NCBI RefSeq assembly: GCF_000786215.1 | Contig: NZ_JROG01000009.1 | Coordinates: forward strand, 124,001-188,000 | DNA length: 64,000 bases | Direction of reading: 5' to 3' | From: Sphingomonas sp. 35-24ZXX | GTDB taxonomy: Bacteria; Pseudomonadota; Alphaproteobacteria; Sphingomonadales; Sphingomonadaceae | Shown here: positions 16,044-27,647 of the stretch, piece after piece | Layout: each line of letters begins with the position of its first letter | Position numbering within the stretch: position 1 is the first letter of the stretch | Notes under the pieces: model-generated | Told to the model about the DNA's origin: nothing | The model's input: only the letters and a program-made list of their open reading frames with translations | Databases searched by the model: none | Made by a program: the position numbers and the translations under genes

Positions 16044-18224
16044 ATGGCAGAACTGGTAATCCGACGCGGGCTCGAAGAGCCGCAAACCGATGGCACGTTC
16101 GTGCCGCACAAGCCGCAGCGGCCCGAAAAGGCCGAAGGTGGGCGCGCGTTCAAGCTGGTCAGCGAATACACCCCCTCGGGCGATCAGCCGACCGCGATCA
16201 AGGAACTGGTCGAGGGCATCAACCAGCATGATCGCGACCAGGTGCTGCTCGGCGTCACCGGATCGGGCAAGACTTTCACCATGGCTAAGATCATCGAGGC
16301 GACGCAGCGCCCGGCGTTGATCCTGGCACCGAACAAGATCCTCGCCGCGCAGCTCTATGGCGAGTTCAAGAGCTTCTTCCCCGAGAACGCGGTCGAGTAT
16401 TTCGTCAGCTATTACGATTACTACCAGCCCGAAGCCTATGTGCCTCGCTCGGACACGTACATCGAGAAGGAAAGTTCGGTCAACGAGGCGATCGACCGGA
16501 TGCGCCACTCGGCCACCCGATCTTTGCTCGAGCGTGATGATGTGATCATCGTTGCCTCGGTATCGTGCATCTACGGCATCGGATCGGTCGAGACCTATTC
16601 GGCGATGATCTTCGACATCAAGGCGGGCGAAAGCGTCGACCAGCGCGAGCTGATCCGCAAGCTCGTCGCGCTGCAGTACAAGCGCAACGATGCCAGCTTC
16701 ACCCGCGGCAATTTTCGCGTGCGCGGCGATACGCTCGAGCTGTTTCCTTCGCACTACGAGGATGTCGCCTGGCGCATCTCCTTCTTTGGCGACGAGGTGG
16801 AATCGATCAGCGAATTCGATCCGCTGACCGGCAAGCCCGGCGCCAAGCTCGAGCGGGTGCGTGTCTATGCCAACTCGCACTATGTCACGCCCGGCCCGAC
16901 GATGCAGCAGGCGGCCGCCGCGATCCGCTTCGAGCTGACCGAGCGGCTGAAGGAGCTGGAGATCGAAGGCCGGCTGCTTGAGGCGCAGCGGCTCGAGCAG
17001 CGCACCAATTTCGACCTCGAGATGATCGCCGCGACAGGCAGCTGCGCCGGGATCGAGAATTACTCGCGCTTTCTCACTGGCCGCCTGCCGGGCGAGCCGC
17101 CGCCGACCTTGTTCGAATATCTACCGGAAAATGCGCTGCTGTTCCTCGACGAGAGCCACCAGACAGTGCCGCAGATCGGCGCGATGGCGCGCGGGGACCA
17201 CCGCCGCAAGCTGACGCTCGCCGAATATGGCTTCCGCCTACCGAGCTGCATCGACAACCGGCCGCTGCGCTTCAACGAATGGGATGCGATGCGCCCGCAG
17301 ACCGTCAGCGTGTCTGCCACGCCCGGCAACTGGGAGATGGAGCAAACCGGCGGGGTGTTCACCGAGCAGGTCATCCGCCCCACCGGCCTCATCGATCCGC
17401 CGGTCGAGATCAAGCCGGTCGAGGAACAGGTCGACGATCTGATCAACGAGGCCAAGAAGGTGGCGGCGCAGGGCTATCGCACCTTGGTGACCACGCTCAC
17501 CAAGCGGATGGCCGAGGATCTGACCGAGTACATGCACGAGGCGGGAATCAAGGTCCGCTACATGCACTCCGATGTCGAGACGCTGGAGCGCATCGAACTG
17601 ATCCGGGATTTGCGGCTTGGCGTCTACGACGTGCTGATCGGCATCAACCTGCTGCGCGAAGGCCTGGACATTCCCGAATGCGGGCTGGTCGCCATCCTCG
17701 ATGCCGACAAGGAAGGCTTCCTGCGCAGCGAAACCTCGCTGATCCAGACCATCGGCCGCGCCGCGCGAAACGTCGAGGGCCGCGTGATCCTCTATGCCGA
17801 CCGCATCACCGGCAGCATGGAGCGCGCGCTCAACGAGACCAACCGCAGGCGCGAAAAGCAGGTGGCGTACAATACCGAGCACGGTATCACGCCTACGACG
17901 ATCAAGCGCAATATCGGCGACATCATCGCGCATGTGGCCTCGAAAGACAGCGTGCTGGTCGACACCGGCGACGAGAACCGCCCGCACATGGTCGGCCACA
18001 ATCTGCGCGGCTATATCGAGGAGCTCGAAAAGAAGATGCGCGCTGCGGCGGCCGATCTGGAGTTCGAGGAAGCCGGACGCTTGCGCGACGAGATCCGCAA
18101 GCTGGAGGCGGAGGAGCTTGGGCTGCCGGTGGAGCAACGCGTCGCGTCGCCGAAGGGCCGCGCGACCGAAGGCAAGCCGGGCACGCGCAAGATGCGGTAC
18201 GGGAAGACGCAGCGGAAGTTTTGA
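16044..18224 (+). CDS. uvrB: UvrB, excinuclease ABC subunit B
   Basis: 726 residues. The damage-verification helicase of nucleotide excision repair; it receives DNA from UvrA and recruits UvrC. Motifs: Walker [11 protein letters not shown], the beta-hairpin region [16 protein letters not shown]-like LFLDESHQ, helicase motif [11 protein letters not shown]. The C-terminal UvrC-interacting UVR motif is [20 protein letters not shown]. The N-terminal ~30 residues are a short extra leader. The start at 16044 is chosen because the upstream in-frame part is Arg/Cys-rich and not UvrB-like. I saw no GTTC-type SOS box in the 133 bp upstream. Confidence 0.97.
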   Translation: MAELVIRRGLEEPQTDGTFVPHKPQRPEKAEGGRAFKLVSEYTPSGDQPTAIKELVEGINQHDRDQVLLGVTGSGKTFTMAKIIEATQRPALILAPNKILAAQLYGEFKSFFPENAVEYFVSYYDYYQPEAYVPRSDTYIEKESSVNEAIDRMRHSATRSLLERDDVIIVASVSCIYGIGSVETYSAMIFDIKAGESVDQRELIRKLVALQYKRNDASFTRGNFRVRGDTLELFPSHYEDVAWRISFFGDEVESISEFDPLTGKPGAKLERVRVYANSHYVTPGPTMQQAAAAIRFELTERLKELEIEGRLLEAQRLEQRTNFDLEMIAATGSCAGIENYSRFLTGRLPGEPPPTLFEYLPENALLFLDESHQTVPQIGAMARGDHRRKLTLAEYGFRLPSCIDNRPLRFNEWDAMRPQTVSVSATPGNWEMEQTGGVFTEQVIRPTGLIDPPVEIKPVEEQVDDLINEAKKVAAQGYRTLVTTLTKRMAEDLTEYMHEAGIKVRYMHSDVETLERIELIRDLRLGVYDVLIGINLLREGLDIPECGLVAILDADKEGFLRSETSLIQTIGRAARNVEGRVILYADRITGSMERALNETNRRREKQVAYNTEHGITPTTIKRNIGDIIAHVASKDSVLVDTGDENRPHMVGHNLRGYIEELEKKMRAAAADLEFEEAGRLRDEIRKLEAEELGLPVEQRVASPKGRATEGKPGTRKMRYGKTQRKF

Positions 18225-18340
18225 ATCTTCATGCTGATCTATCTGTTTTGGACTAGCTTAGATCATCGTCGGGATTAGGTTCTGGACCGCGACTGCTTTC
18301 GGCCTATTAAAAGTGTTGGGTTCAATCCAACGAGGTCTTC

Positions 18341-18594
18341 ATGGTCAAGCCAGCCAAACTGTACCAGCAACTCTTGGCCTCGCGCGCAGGCGTCATTTCC
18401 TTTCGCGATTTTGTGCGACTGCTGGAAGCGTTCGGCTTCCGTCACCATCGCACCAACGGCAGCCATCATGTCTATGGGCATGCCATGCTGAGCGGCCGTT
18501 GATAATTCAGCCGATCGGCAAGGATGCCAAGGCCTATCAAGTCGCCCAGTTTCTTGATATAATCGAGAGCGCGGGCCTAGAGATGGACGAATGA
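18341..18594 (+). pseudogene. hicA: HicA toxin, frameshifted by a 5-bp duplication
   Basis: The first frame (18341-18502) gives 53 residues with the HicA-like VISFRDFVRLLEAFGF and the active-site region RTNGSHHVYGH, then stops. The rest of HicA (ERPLIIQPIGKDAKAYQ to GLEMDE) continues in another frame to 18594. The switch is explained by CATGC being present twice in tandem (18479-18483, 18484-18488). Removing one copy joins the frames as SHHVYGHAERPL. HicA is an mRNA interferase with a double-stranded-RNA-binding fold whose catalytic His lies in the SHH motif. The toxin is probably inactive as read. The end overlaps hicB. Confidence 0.85.
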
Positions 18595-18821
18595 TGCAGC
18601 ACCATTATCATATCAATGTTTTCTGGTCTTCAGAAGACAATTGCTGGATCGCGGATGTACCAGATCTCAAGCCGTGCTCCGCCCATGGCGCAACCCCGGT
18701 CGAAGCGATTTCGGAAGCTGAAGTGGCGATCGGCATGTGGCTGGATTATGCCCGCGATAAGGGACATCCAATCCCCGAACCAAAATACCGCCCGGCCATC
18801 TACGCCATCCGCGCCGCCTGA
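18591..18821 (+). CDS. hicB: HicB-type antitoxin (short form)
   Basis: 76 residues. HicB fold signatures are visible: YHINVFWSSEDNCWIADVPDL, then SAHGATPVEAISEAEVAI, the partial RNase-H-like domain that covers the toxin. It lacks the C-terminal DNA-binding domain of longer HicB proteins, so any self-repression would need another factor. The start at 18591 overlaps the end of the hicA frame (ATGA); ATG 18594 is an alternative. Although its toxin is frameshifted, this frame is intact. Confidence 0.82.
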   Translation: MMQHHYHINVFWSSEDNCWIADVPDLKPCSAHGATPVEAISEAEVAIGMWLDYARDKGHPIPEPKYRPAIYAIRAA

Positions 18822-18920
18822 TCGCTTGCCAAGTTTATCCGATATCGCCACGGTGTGACTGAGCGGGTCGCGCCGTGTTTTCTTGTGCCCGCATCCGGGC
18901 CTTTCGATCGGAATTCCTGC

Positions 18921-19325
18921 ATGGCCCTGCCGTCTGTCTCCCGTCTTGTCGTCGGTGCCCTGGGCGCTGCCCTGCTGGCTGCGCCTGCCCACGCGCAGAC
19001 TTTGTCCGACAAGGATGGGTATGAAACGCTACTGAGCTGTGCGGCGTTCTTTTCGGCGGCAGCGGCGGTGACCGAGGGTGACAAGAAGACCAGCGGCGAA
19101 GCCACGGAACTTGCCACCGCCTTCATGACCGGCGCGGTCCTGCTGGCTCCGGGGGGCAACAGCAAGAAAGCCGAAACCGAGCTGGAAGAGCAGGCACAGC
19201 TGTTTGCCGTCGCCATGCTCGACGACAGCAGCGCGATGGCCAAGGACCTGGAGGAGCTGGCCGACAATTGCGGCACCTTGGGCGAAAGCTATCTGCCCGG
19301 CGTGCTGGCGCGCGCGGGCGGCTGA
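18921..19325 (+). CDS. Secreted small protein of unknown function
   Basis: 134 residues from ATG 18921. A signal peptide (SRLVVGALGAALLAAPAHAQ) is followed by a mainly helical, acidic domain with two cysteines (LSCAAFF and DNCGTL), possibly a disulfide. Not recognised as a named family. It ends 6 bp before the convergent dsbD stop. Probably periplasmic. Confidence 0.7.
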   Translation: MALPSVSRLVVGALGAALLAAPAHAQTLSDKDGYETLLSCAAFFSAAAAVTEGDKKTSGEATELATAFMTGAVLLAPGGNSKKAETELEEQAQLFAVAMLDDSSAMAKDLEELADNCGTLGESYLPGVLARAGG

Positions 19326-19331
19326 CCGGCC

Positions 19332-21404
19332 TCAGCTGACCAGGGCGGTCAATGTGTCGACGGTGAGCACCTGCGGCAGAATCACCGGCTCTTCACCGGG
19401 CCTGTACCAGACGTAGAGCGGCACCCCCGATCGGCCCTGGGCCTCCAGATAACGGCTGATCGCGGCATCGCGCCGGGTCCAGTCGCCTTCCAGCACCACC
19501 ACGCCGGCCTTTTCGAACGCAGCGGCGGTCGCCTCGCGCTGGATCGCAGCGGCCTCATTGGCCTTGCAGGTGATGCACCAGTCGGCGGTGAAATAGGCAA
19601 AGACCGGCGTTTTCGCGGCACGAAGCTCGGCGAGCCGTGCCTCGCTGAACGGCTGCGTTTGCAAGGCGGCGTCGGCCGACGCCTGCTTGGGAGATGCGCC
19701 AGCCTCCATCGGCAGCAGCACGATCGCTGCCACCGCGCTGGCCAGCGCCGGGATGATCGGCAGCCAGCCGCTCTTGCCGCCCGCCTGCCGCGCGCCCAGC
19801 CACCACAGCAGCAAGGCCAGCGCCATCGCGGCGGCCAGCCCCCAGAGCACGCCGGTGTTGCCCGTCTGCTGGCCGAGCAGCCACACCAGCGCCAGCGCGG
19901 TCAGGAACATCGGCACGGCCATGATCCGGCGGAAGGTCGCCATCCAGGCGCCGGGGCGCGGCATCATCCGGCGTAAAACGGGCACGAAGCCGATCGCGAG
20001 GAACGGCAGGGCCAGCCCCAGCCCCAGGCCTGCGAACACCAGCAGCGCGGCGGGCACCGGCAGGATCAGCGCACTGCCCATCGCAGCCGCCATGAACGGC
20101 GCGGTGCACGGTGTCGCGACGAAGGCGGCGAGCGCGCCGGTCCAGAACGATCCCGATGCGCCGCCCTTCGCGGTCAGGCCGGAGCCTGCGGAGATGGTGC
20201 CGAATTCGAACAGTCCGGCGAGGTTGAACGATATCGCGGTGACCAGCAGCAGCAGCGCGAGGATGATGCGCGGGTCCTGCAGCTGGAACGCCCAGCCGAT
20301 CTGCTCGCCGCCCGCGCGCAGCGCCAGCAGCAGCCCGCCGAGCGCCAGACACACCGAGACGATGCCTGCCGTGTACGCCAGCGCATCGCGCCGCGCTGCA
20401 CTCTCGTCGCCGCCGGCCTTGGCGAGGCTGATCGCCTTGAGGCTGAGGATCGGGAAAACGCAGGGCATGATGTTGAGCAGCAGCCCACCCAGCAGTGCGC
20501 CGCCGAGAGCGGTGGCCAGCAGCGCCAGCATGTCGCCCTGCTCAGGCGTGGCGGTGGAGGCGGTGTCGATCCGCGTGCCGCCCGGCGCCACCGCACCCGG
20601 CTTTGCGACCAGATCGAGCCCCAGACCAGCCCCGATCCGCAGCACGCCGCCGATCTCCTGCGGAGCAGCGCCGCTGGCCTGGGTCTCGATGATCAGCCTG
20701 TCGCCATCGCGGTAGAAGGCCTGAGGTGCGCCGTAGCTGATGGCCTGTTCGGTGCGCGCGAAGAAATGAGGAGCTGCAATGGCACCCGCGGCGGGGAAGG
20801 GGATAGCGATGCGCACGATCTTGCCATCCACCACGAACGTCGCTTCGGAGCCCAGAGGTGCAGGCAAGCGCTGGCGCCAGTCGTCGAAGCGCTTGCGCTC
20901 GGCTGCACTCACCGCGCCATCGCCGACGGTCAGGCTGGTGGTCAGCGTCGCGCTTTCGGGCACGCAGATTTCGTCGGTGCATGCCAGCCAATCGGCCTTG
21001 ACCGAAATCGGCAGGCGGGTGCCCGGGGCGAGCGAAGGGTCGATCTTCAGCGCCACCAGCGGCGCATAGGGCCCTTCGTAGACATGGTTCATCAGCCCGG
21101 CGATGACCAGTGTCTGCGGTACCGGATAGCGAAGCGCGCCGACGCTCACGCCCTTGGGCAAGGTCCAGCTGAGCGCCATGCCGAGCCCCGCATCGCCCGG
21201 ATTTTCCCAATAGCCGTGCCAGCCGGCTTTCGGGGTCATCGCAAAGGCAAGGTCGGTAGTGCTGCCCGGCGCAGGCACGGGGCTTTCGGCGACCAGCGAT
21301 GCGGCAATGTTGTTGGGGCCGCGCTGCAGCGGCTGGGCGCTGGCGGGCAAGGCGAGCCCCAGCAGAAAAACGCCCAGCAGCGCCCGGAAAATTGCCATCA
21401 TCAT
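19332..21404 (-). CDS. dsbD: DsbD/ScsB-type thiol:disulfide interchange protein
   Basis: 690 residues. It carries electrons from cytoplasmic thioredoxin across the membrane to periplasmic disulfide proteins. Order: signal peptide; N-terminal periplasmic domain (to ~residue 270) with the paired cysteines in ADWLACTDEICVP; eight or so membrane helices (~290-570) with Cys in NIMPCVFP and VATPCTAPF; C-terminal thioredoxin domain with WCITC near residue 609. The C-terminal order fits the family. The three adjacent ATGs at 21398-21404 make the exact start uncertain. Usual partners are cytochrome c maturation and periplasmic reductases; none is adjacent. Confidence 0.9.
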   Translation of the reverse strand: MMMAIFRALLGVFLLGLALPASAQPLQRGPNNIAASLVAESPVPAPGSTTDLAFAMTPKAGWHGYWENPGDAGLGMALSWTLPKGVSVGALRYPVPQTLVIAGLMNHVYEGPYAPLVALKIDPSLAPGTRLPISVKADWLACTDEICVPESATLTTSLTVGDGAVSAAERKRFDDWRQRLPAPLGSEATFVVDGKIVRIAIPFPAAGAIAAPHFFARTEQAISYGAPQAFYRDGDRLIIETQASGAAPQEIGGVLRIGAGLGLDLVAKPGAVAPGGTRIDTASTATPEQGDMLALLATALGGALLGGLLLNIMPCVFPILSLKAISLAKAGGDESAARRDALAYTAGIVSVCLALGGLLLALRAGGEQIGWAFQLQDPRIILALLLLVTAISFNLAGLFEFGTISAGSGLTAKGGASGSFWTGALAAFVATPCTAPFMAAAMGSALILPVPAALLVFAGLGLGLALPFLAIGFVPVLRRMMPRPGAWMATFRRIMAVPMFLTALALVWLLGQQTGNTGVLWGLAAAMALALLLWWLGARQAGGKSGWLPIIPALASAVAAIVLLPMEAGASPKQASADAALQTQPFSEARLAELRAAKTPVFAYFTADWCITCKANEAAAIQREATAAAFEKAGVVVLEGDWTRRDAAISRYLEAQGRSGVPLYVWYRPGEEPVILPQVLTVDTLTALVS

Positions 21405-21480
21405 GCGCCGCCATGTAGAGCTTTTATCGGCCAAAACCAATGGCCGTTCGCGGGCAGTTTCGCCGAAGACGGGGCGCCGG

Positions 21481-22431
21481 TTACCTTTGGTCGTAGGGGC
21501 TCAGCCCCGAGCCGAGGCGATTGTCGCCCATAGGGATGGAATCGCGGCTCCAGTTGGCGACGAACCAGGTGTTGCGCGCCACGCCGGGGGCCAGGCTGGC
21601 GTCATTGCCGAAGATCTGGAGGCCGGCGGAGGTGTAGCTGCGTCCCTCGGCGGCGACCGCGATGAACGCCGACCAGTTCTCCTTGTTCTGTCCCTGCACG
21701 AAGATGTTGCGGGTGATCTCGCCGCTGGCGCCGCCGGGCAGGTCGATCATGTAGTTGCTGCCGTTGCCATTGCTGTCGTCGAAGCTCGAATCGGTGATCG
21801 ACACGCGTGCCGCGCGGCTCTTGACGTAATGTCCGCCCTGGCCGCGTTCGAAGCGCGAGCGGGTGACGGTGAGCGAGCCATAATCGCCAATGTACAGCGA
21901 GTGCGCGCAATCCGATGCGCACATGCCGAGGCCTGAAAAGCTGCTCTTGTCGATGACGATGCGGCCGCCGGGGTTCTGCGCGGTGAGAATGCCCTGCTGG
22001 CTGTTGCGGAACAGGCTGTTGACCACCGTCAGGTCGCCCCATTCCAGCCGGATGCCAGCGCCGTTCTCGTCCGGCACGGCAATGTTCTGGAAGATCAGGC
22101 CCTCGACGCGCGCGCTGCGGCCGCGTAGCACCAGGGTCGCCTTGCCCTCGCACACGCCGCCATCGAAGATTGCGGTGCCCGGCGTGACCGCGCGATAGGT
22201 GATGTTGCCCGCTTCCTGCACCACGCAGTCGCGCCAGATGCCGGGCTGGACCTCGATCGTTCCGGTGCCGCCCCCGATCTTTCCGACCGCGTCGGCGAGC
22301 GAGCGATAGGCCTTGCCGGTCTCGGCGATGCGATAGGGCATGGGTCTTTCGGAAGCCCGGTTCTGTGCAGAAAGCGGGACGGCAATGCTGGCGAGCAGCG
22401 CTACGAGCAGGATGACGCGAAGGATCAACAT
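21481..22431 (-). CDS. Secreted right-handed beta-helix protein
   Basis: 316 residues from ATG 22431. Signal peptide MLILRVILLVALLASIAVPLSA. The body shows the repeating IEV-GIW, LRGRSARVEGLIFQN, LTVVNSLFRNSQQGI and VTRSRFERGQGGHYVKSR coils typical of pectate-lyase-like parallel beta-helices (Pbl/PbH1 repeats). Paired cysteines (MCASDCAHS) may brace one coil. Such proteins bind or cleave polysaccharides, but no catalytic signature is certain. It is 66 bp from the end of the antiporter gene and may share its transcript. Confidence 0.72.
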   Translation of the reverse strand: MLILRVILLVALLASIAVPLSAQNRASERPMPYRIAETGKAYRSLADAVGKIGGGTGTIEVQPGIWRDCVVQEAGNITYRAVTPGTAIFDGGVCEGKATLVLRGRSARVEGLIFQNIAVPDENGAGIRLEWGDLTVVNSLFRNSQQGILTAQNPGGRIVIDKSSFSGLGMCASDCAHSLYIGDYGSLTVTRSRFERGQGGHYVKSRAARVSITDSSFDDSNGNGSNYMIDLPGGASGEITRNIFVQGQNKENWSAFIAVAAEGRSYTSAGLQIFGNDASLAPGVARNTWFVANWSRDSIPMGDNRLGSGLSPYDQR

Positions 22432-22498
22432 GCCGCACAATCTAGCACAGCGACACGAAAAGGCGCGGATTTAGAGGGTTAACGCAAGCGCCGTCCCG

Positions 22499-23770
22499 TC
22501 ACGGCACAGGGCCGGGCGCGTCCGTTACCGGCGGACTCTTGCGCCTGCGGCCATAGACCAGATCGAACAGCGGCGAGGCCATGAAGGTGGTGACGATCGC
22601 CATGATGACCAGCATCGAGAACAGCGCCGGGCCGATGATGCCACGCTGCAGGCCGATGTTGATGATGATCAGCTCCATCATGCCGCGTGCGTTCATCAGC
22701 GCGCCGATCGCCATCGCGGTGGCATTGTCCTGCCCGGTCAGCCGGGCGGCGACATAGCAGGCTACCCCCTTGGCGAGGATGGACGCCGCCAGAATACCCA
22801 TCGCGATCGCCAGCAGTTCGGCATTGTTGACCACGGTGAGCTGGGTGTTGAGCCCCGAATAGGCAAAGAACATCGGGATCAGCAGCACCATGATCACCGG
22901 CTCCAGCTGGCGCTGCGTATCGTTGGCGAGCACCCCGCGCGGCATGCAGATTCCCAGCACGAAGCCGCCGAGCACCGCGTGGATGCCGATATAGTCCATC
23001 GCGAAGGCCGCGAGCATGAACAGCACCAGCACCGCGGCCAGCATGCTGTGCGTCACCTTGCCATCGCGTTCGGCGATCCGCCCCAGCGGTGCGAGCAGCC
23101 GTCGGCCGAAGATCAGCATGAAGGCGGCAAAGGCCGCCCCGCCGACGATCGCCTTGATCGCCACCAGAGGGCCATCGCCAAAGCTGGCCAGCACGATCGC
23201 CAGCACGGTCCAAGCTGCGGCATCGTCGATCGCGCCTGCCGACAGGGTCAGGCTGCCCAGCCGGGTCTCGGTCAGCCCGCGTTCGTGGATGATGCGGGCC
23301 AGCATCGGGAAGGCGGTGATCGCGATGCACGCCCCCAGAAACAGCGTCGCCTGGAATTGGTTGACGTCGGTCGCGAACAGCCCGGGCACGCGCTGGAGCA
23401 TCGGCGCAAGAAACACCGCGACCAGAAACGGCGCGGCCATGCCGGTGAACGATACCGCAGCGGCGCTGCCCATCTGCGAGCGGAAATGATCCGAGCGGAA
23501 GCCCAGCCCCACGAGGAACATGTAGAGCCCCACGCCCAGCTGCGCGCAGACGAACAGAATGTTCTTGGTTTCGGGCGGAAACAGCGCGGCCTGCACATCG
23601 GGCAGGACATAGCCGAACAGCGACGGGCCCAGCACCACACCTGCGATCATCTCGCCCACCACCTGCGGCTGGCCCAGCCAGCGGCGCACGGCATAGCCAA
23701 TGATCCGGCAGGTGGCGATGATCAGCGCCAGCTGCACGAAAAAATACGCGCTGAGTTCCGATGGTGTCAC
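22499..23770 (-). CDS. CPA2-type cation:proton antiporter
   Basis: 423 residues with about 12 membrane helices. It begins GYAVRRWLGQPQVVGEMIAGVVLGPS, the standard start of the CPA2 (KefB/GerN/NapA-like) membrane domain. It contains AGAIDDAAAW, where the adjacent acidic residues are the ion-binding pair of electrogenic members. No regulatory TrkA-N domain follows, so it is a bare transporter exchanging Na+ or K+ for H+. It starts with GTG (23770), preceded by GAGAGGGG. A hairpin separates it from metH. Confidence 0.87.
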   Translation of the reverse strand: MTPSELSAYFFVQLALIIATCRIIGYAVRRWLGQPQVVGEMIAGVVLGPSLFGYVLPDVQAALFPPETKNILFVCAQLGVGLYMFLVGLGFRSDHFRSQMGSAAAVSFTGMAAPFLVAVFLAPMLQRVPGLFATDVNQFQATLFLGACIAITAFPMLARIIHERGLTETRLGSLTLSAGAIDDAAAWTVLAIVLASFGDGPLVAIKAIVGGAAFAAFMLIFGRRLLAPLGRIAERDGKVTHSMLAAVLVLFMLAAFAMDYIGIHAVLGGFVLGICMPRGVLANDTQRQLEPVIMVLLIPMFFAYSGLNTQLTVVNNAELLAIAMGILAASILAKGVACYVAARLTGQDNATAMAIGALMNARGMMELIIINIGLQRGIIGPALFSMLVIMAIVTTFMASPLFDLVYGRRRKSPPVTDAPGPVP

Positions 23771-23787
23771 GCGCCTGGGGCCCCTCT

Positions 23788-23813
23788 CGGGGCCGCTCGC
23801 AGCGGCGGCCCCG
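23788..23813. terminator. Intergenic hairpin between metH and antiporter gene
   Basis: CGGGGCCG at 23788-23795 pairs with CGGCCCCG at 23806-23813. It lies between the end of the met operon and the next gene on the same strand. It lacks a T-run, so it may stabilise or weakly terminate the met transcript. Confidence 0.4.
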
Positions 23814-23856
23814 ACGGGAGTTTGCGGTTTACCGGTCCTGAGTCAATGATCGCCGG

Positions 23857-26454
<2,598 letters not shown>

Positions 26455-26469
26455 TTTTTCTCTATTCTC

Positions 26470-26590
26470 TTCCCTCCCGCTTGCGGGGAGAGGGCAGGGG
26501 GTTGGGCGCTGTTACAAGACTTAGGGCGGGTTCAGACCCACCCCGGCCTCGCCTGCGGCGCGGCCTGCCCCTCCCGCAGGCGGGAGGGGA
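26470..26590. repeat. Composite palindromic repeat between the two metH parts
   Basis: The 146-bp gap contains CCCTCCCGC-TTGC-GGGGAG (26472-26490 region), which folds on itself. A perfect hairpin of CCCCTCCCGC with GCGGGAGGGG (26568-26589) lies further on, and a CCCACCCC motif sits between. The two halves are the same repeat unit in opposite orientation. It resembles the short G/C palindromes scattered in sphingomonad genomes and sits exactly where MetH is split. It may also shape the message between the two genes. Confidence 0.7.
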
Positions 26591-26600
26591 AAAGTCCTGT

Positions 26601-27647
26601 TCAGGCCGCCATCGTGAAGGGCTCGAGACCGGCGAGGCGGGTCTGCACCGGCGGGGTCGGGATGCTGCGCGGCTCTGCGCCTGCGACAGCCCGCGCGATC
26701 GCGCCGATATGCGCCGGCGTGGTGCCGCAGCAGCCGCCGACAATATTGATCAGCCCGTCGGTCAGCCACTGCTTGATCAGCTCTGCCGTCTGCTCGGGCA
26801 ATTCGTCATACTGGCCAAGGTCATTGGGCAGGCCGGCATTCGGGTAAGCCATGATCAGCGTATCGGCCTGGCGTGCGAGCGCGGCCAGATGCGGACGCAG
26901 CAGATCGGCACCGAACGAGCAGTTGAGGCCGATGGTCAGCGGCTTGATGTGCCGCACCGCATGCCAGAACGCCTCGACCGTGTGGCCGGACAGGTTGCGC
27001 CCCGCCATGTCGGTGATGGTCATCGAGATCATGATCGGCACTTCGCGCCCGGCGGCTTCGGCTGCATCGCGCGCGGCCATGGCGGCGGCCTTGGCGTTCA
27101 GCGTGTCGAAGATCGTCTCGATCAGGATGAAGTCCACGCCGCCTTCGACCAGGGCGTCGCACTGTTCGCGATAGACATCGCGCATCGTATCGAAATCGAC
27201 TTCGCGAAAGCCCGGGTCATTGACGTCGGGCGAAAGCGACAGCGTCTTGTTGGTCGGGCCGATCGCGCCTGCGACAAAGCGCGGCTTGCCGTCACGGGCA
27301 TGCGCCGCATTGGCTTCCTCGCGCGCGACGCGGGCCGATTCGAGGTTGATTTCGCGCACCAGATGTTCCGCGCCGTAATCGGCCTGGCTGATCCGGTTGG
27401 CGCTGAAGGTGTTGGTCTCGATGATGTCCGATCCCGAATCGAGATAGGCGCGGTGGATGCCGGCGATCACGCTGGGGCAGGTCAGCGCCAGAATGTCGTT
27501 GTTGCCCTTCTGGTCGTGCGTGAATTCCAGGCTTCCGCGAAAATCCTGCTCGGTGAGCTTGGCGGCCTGGATCGCGGTTCCATAACCGCCATCCAGCATC
27601 ATGATGCGCGTGGCGGCGATGGACTTGAGGTGTTCGGCGGGGGTCAC
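26601..27647 (-). CDS. metH: MetH N-terminal part: homocysteine methyltransferase barrel
   Basis: 348 residues starting with GTG 27647, whose first bases overlap the metF stop as GTGA. It is the zinc-dependent Hcy-binding (beta/alpha)8 barrel: IMMLDGGYGTAIQ start, TNTFSANRIS, and zinc cysteines in GLNCSFG and VGGCCGTTP. It moves the methyl group from methylcobalamin on the other subunit to homocysteine. Translation is probably coupled to metF. Separated from the C-terminal part only by the palindromic repeat. Confidence 0.95.
   Translation of the reverse strand: MTPAEHLKSIAATRIMMLDGGYGTAIQAAKLTEQDFRGSLEFTHDQKGNNDILALTCPSVIAGIHRAYLDSGSDIIETNTFSANRISQADYGAEHLVREINLESARVAREEANAAHARDGKPRFVAGAIGPTNKTLSLSPDVNDPGFREVDFDTMRDVYREQCDALVEGGVDFILIETIFDTLNAKAAAMAARDAAEAAGREVPIMISMTITDMAGRNLSGHTVEAFWHAVRHIKPLTIGLNCSFGADLLRPHLAALARQADTLIMAYPNAGLPNDLGQYDELPEQTAELIKQWLTDGLINIVGGCCGTTPAHIGAIARAVAGAEPRSIPTPPVQTRLAGLEPFTMAA

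Noticed and set aside
18855-18920. Longer N-terminus for the secreted protein at 18921
   Set aside because: The first 22 codons would precede a standard signal peptide and have no ribosome binding site.
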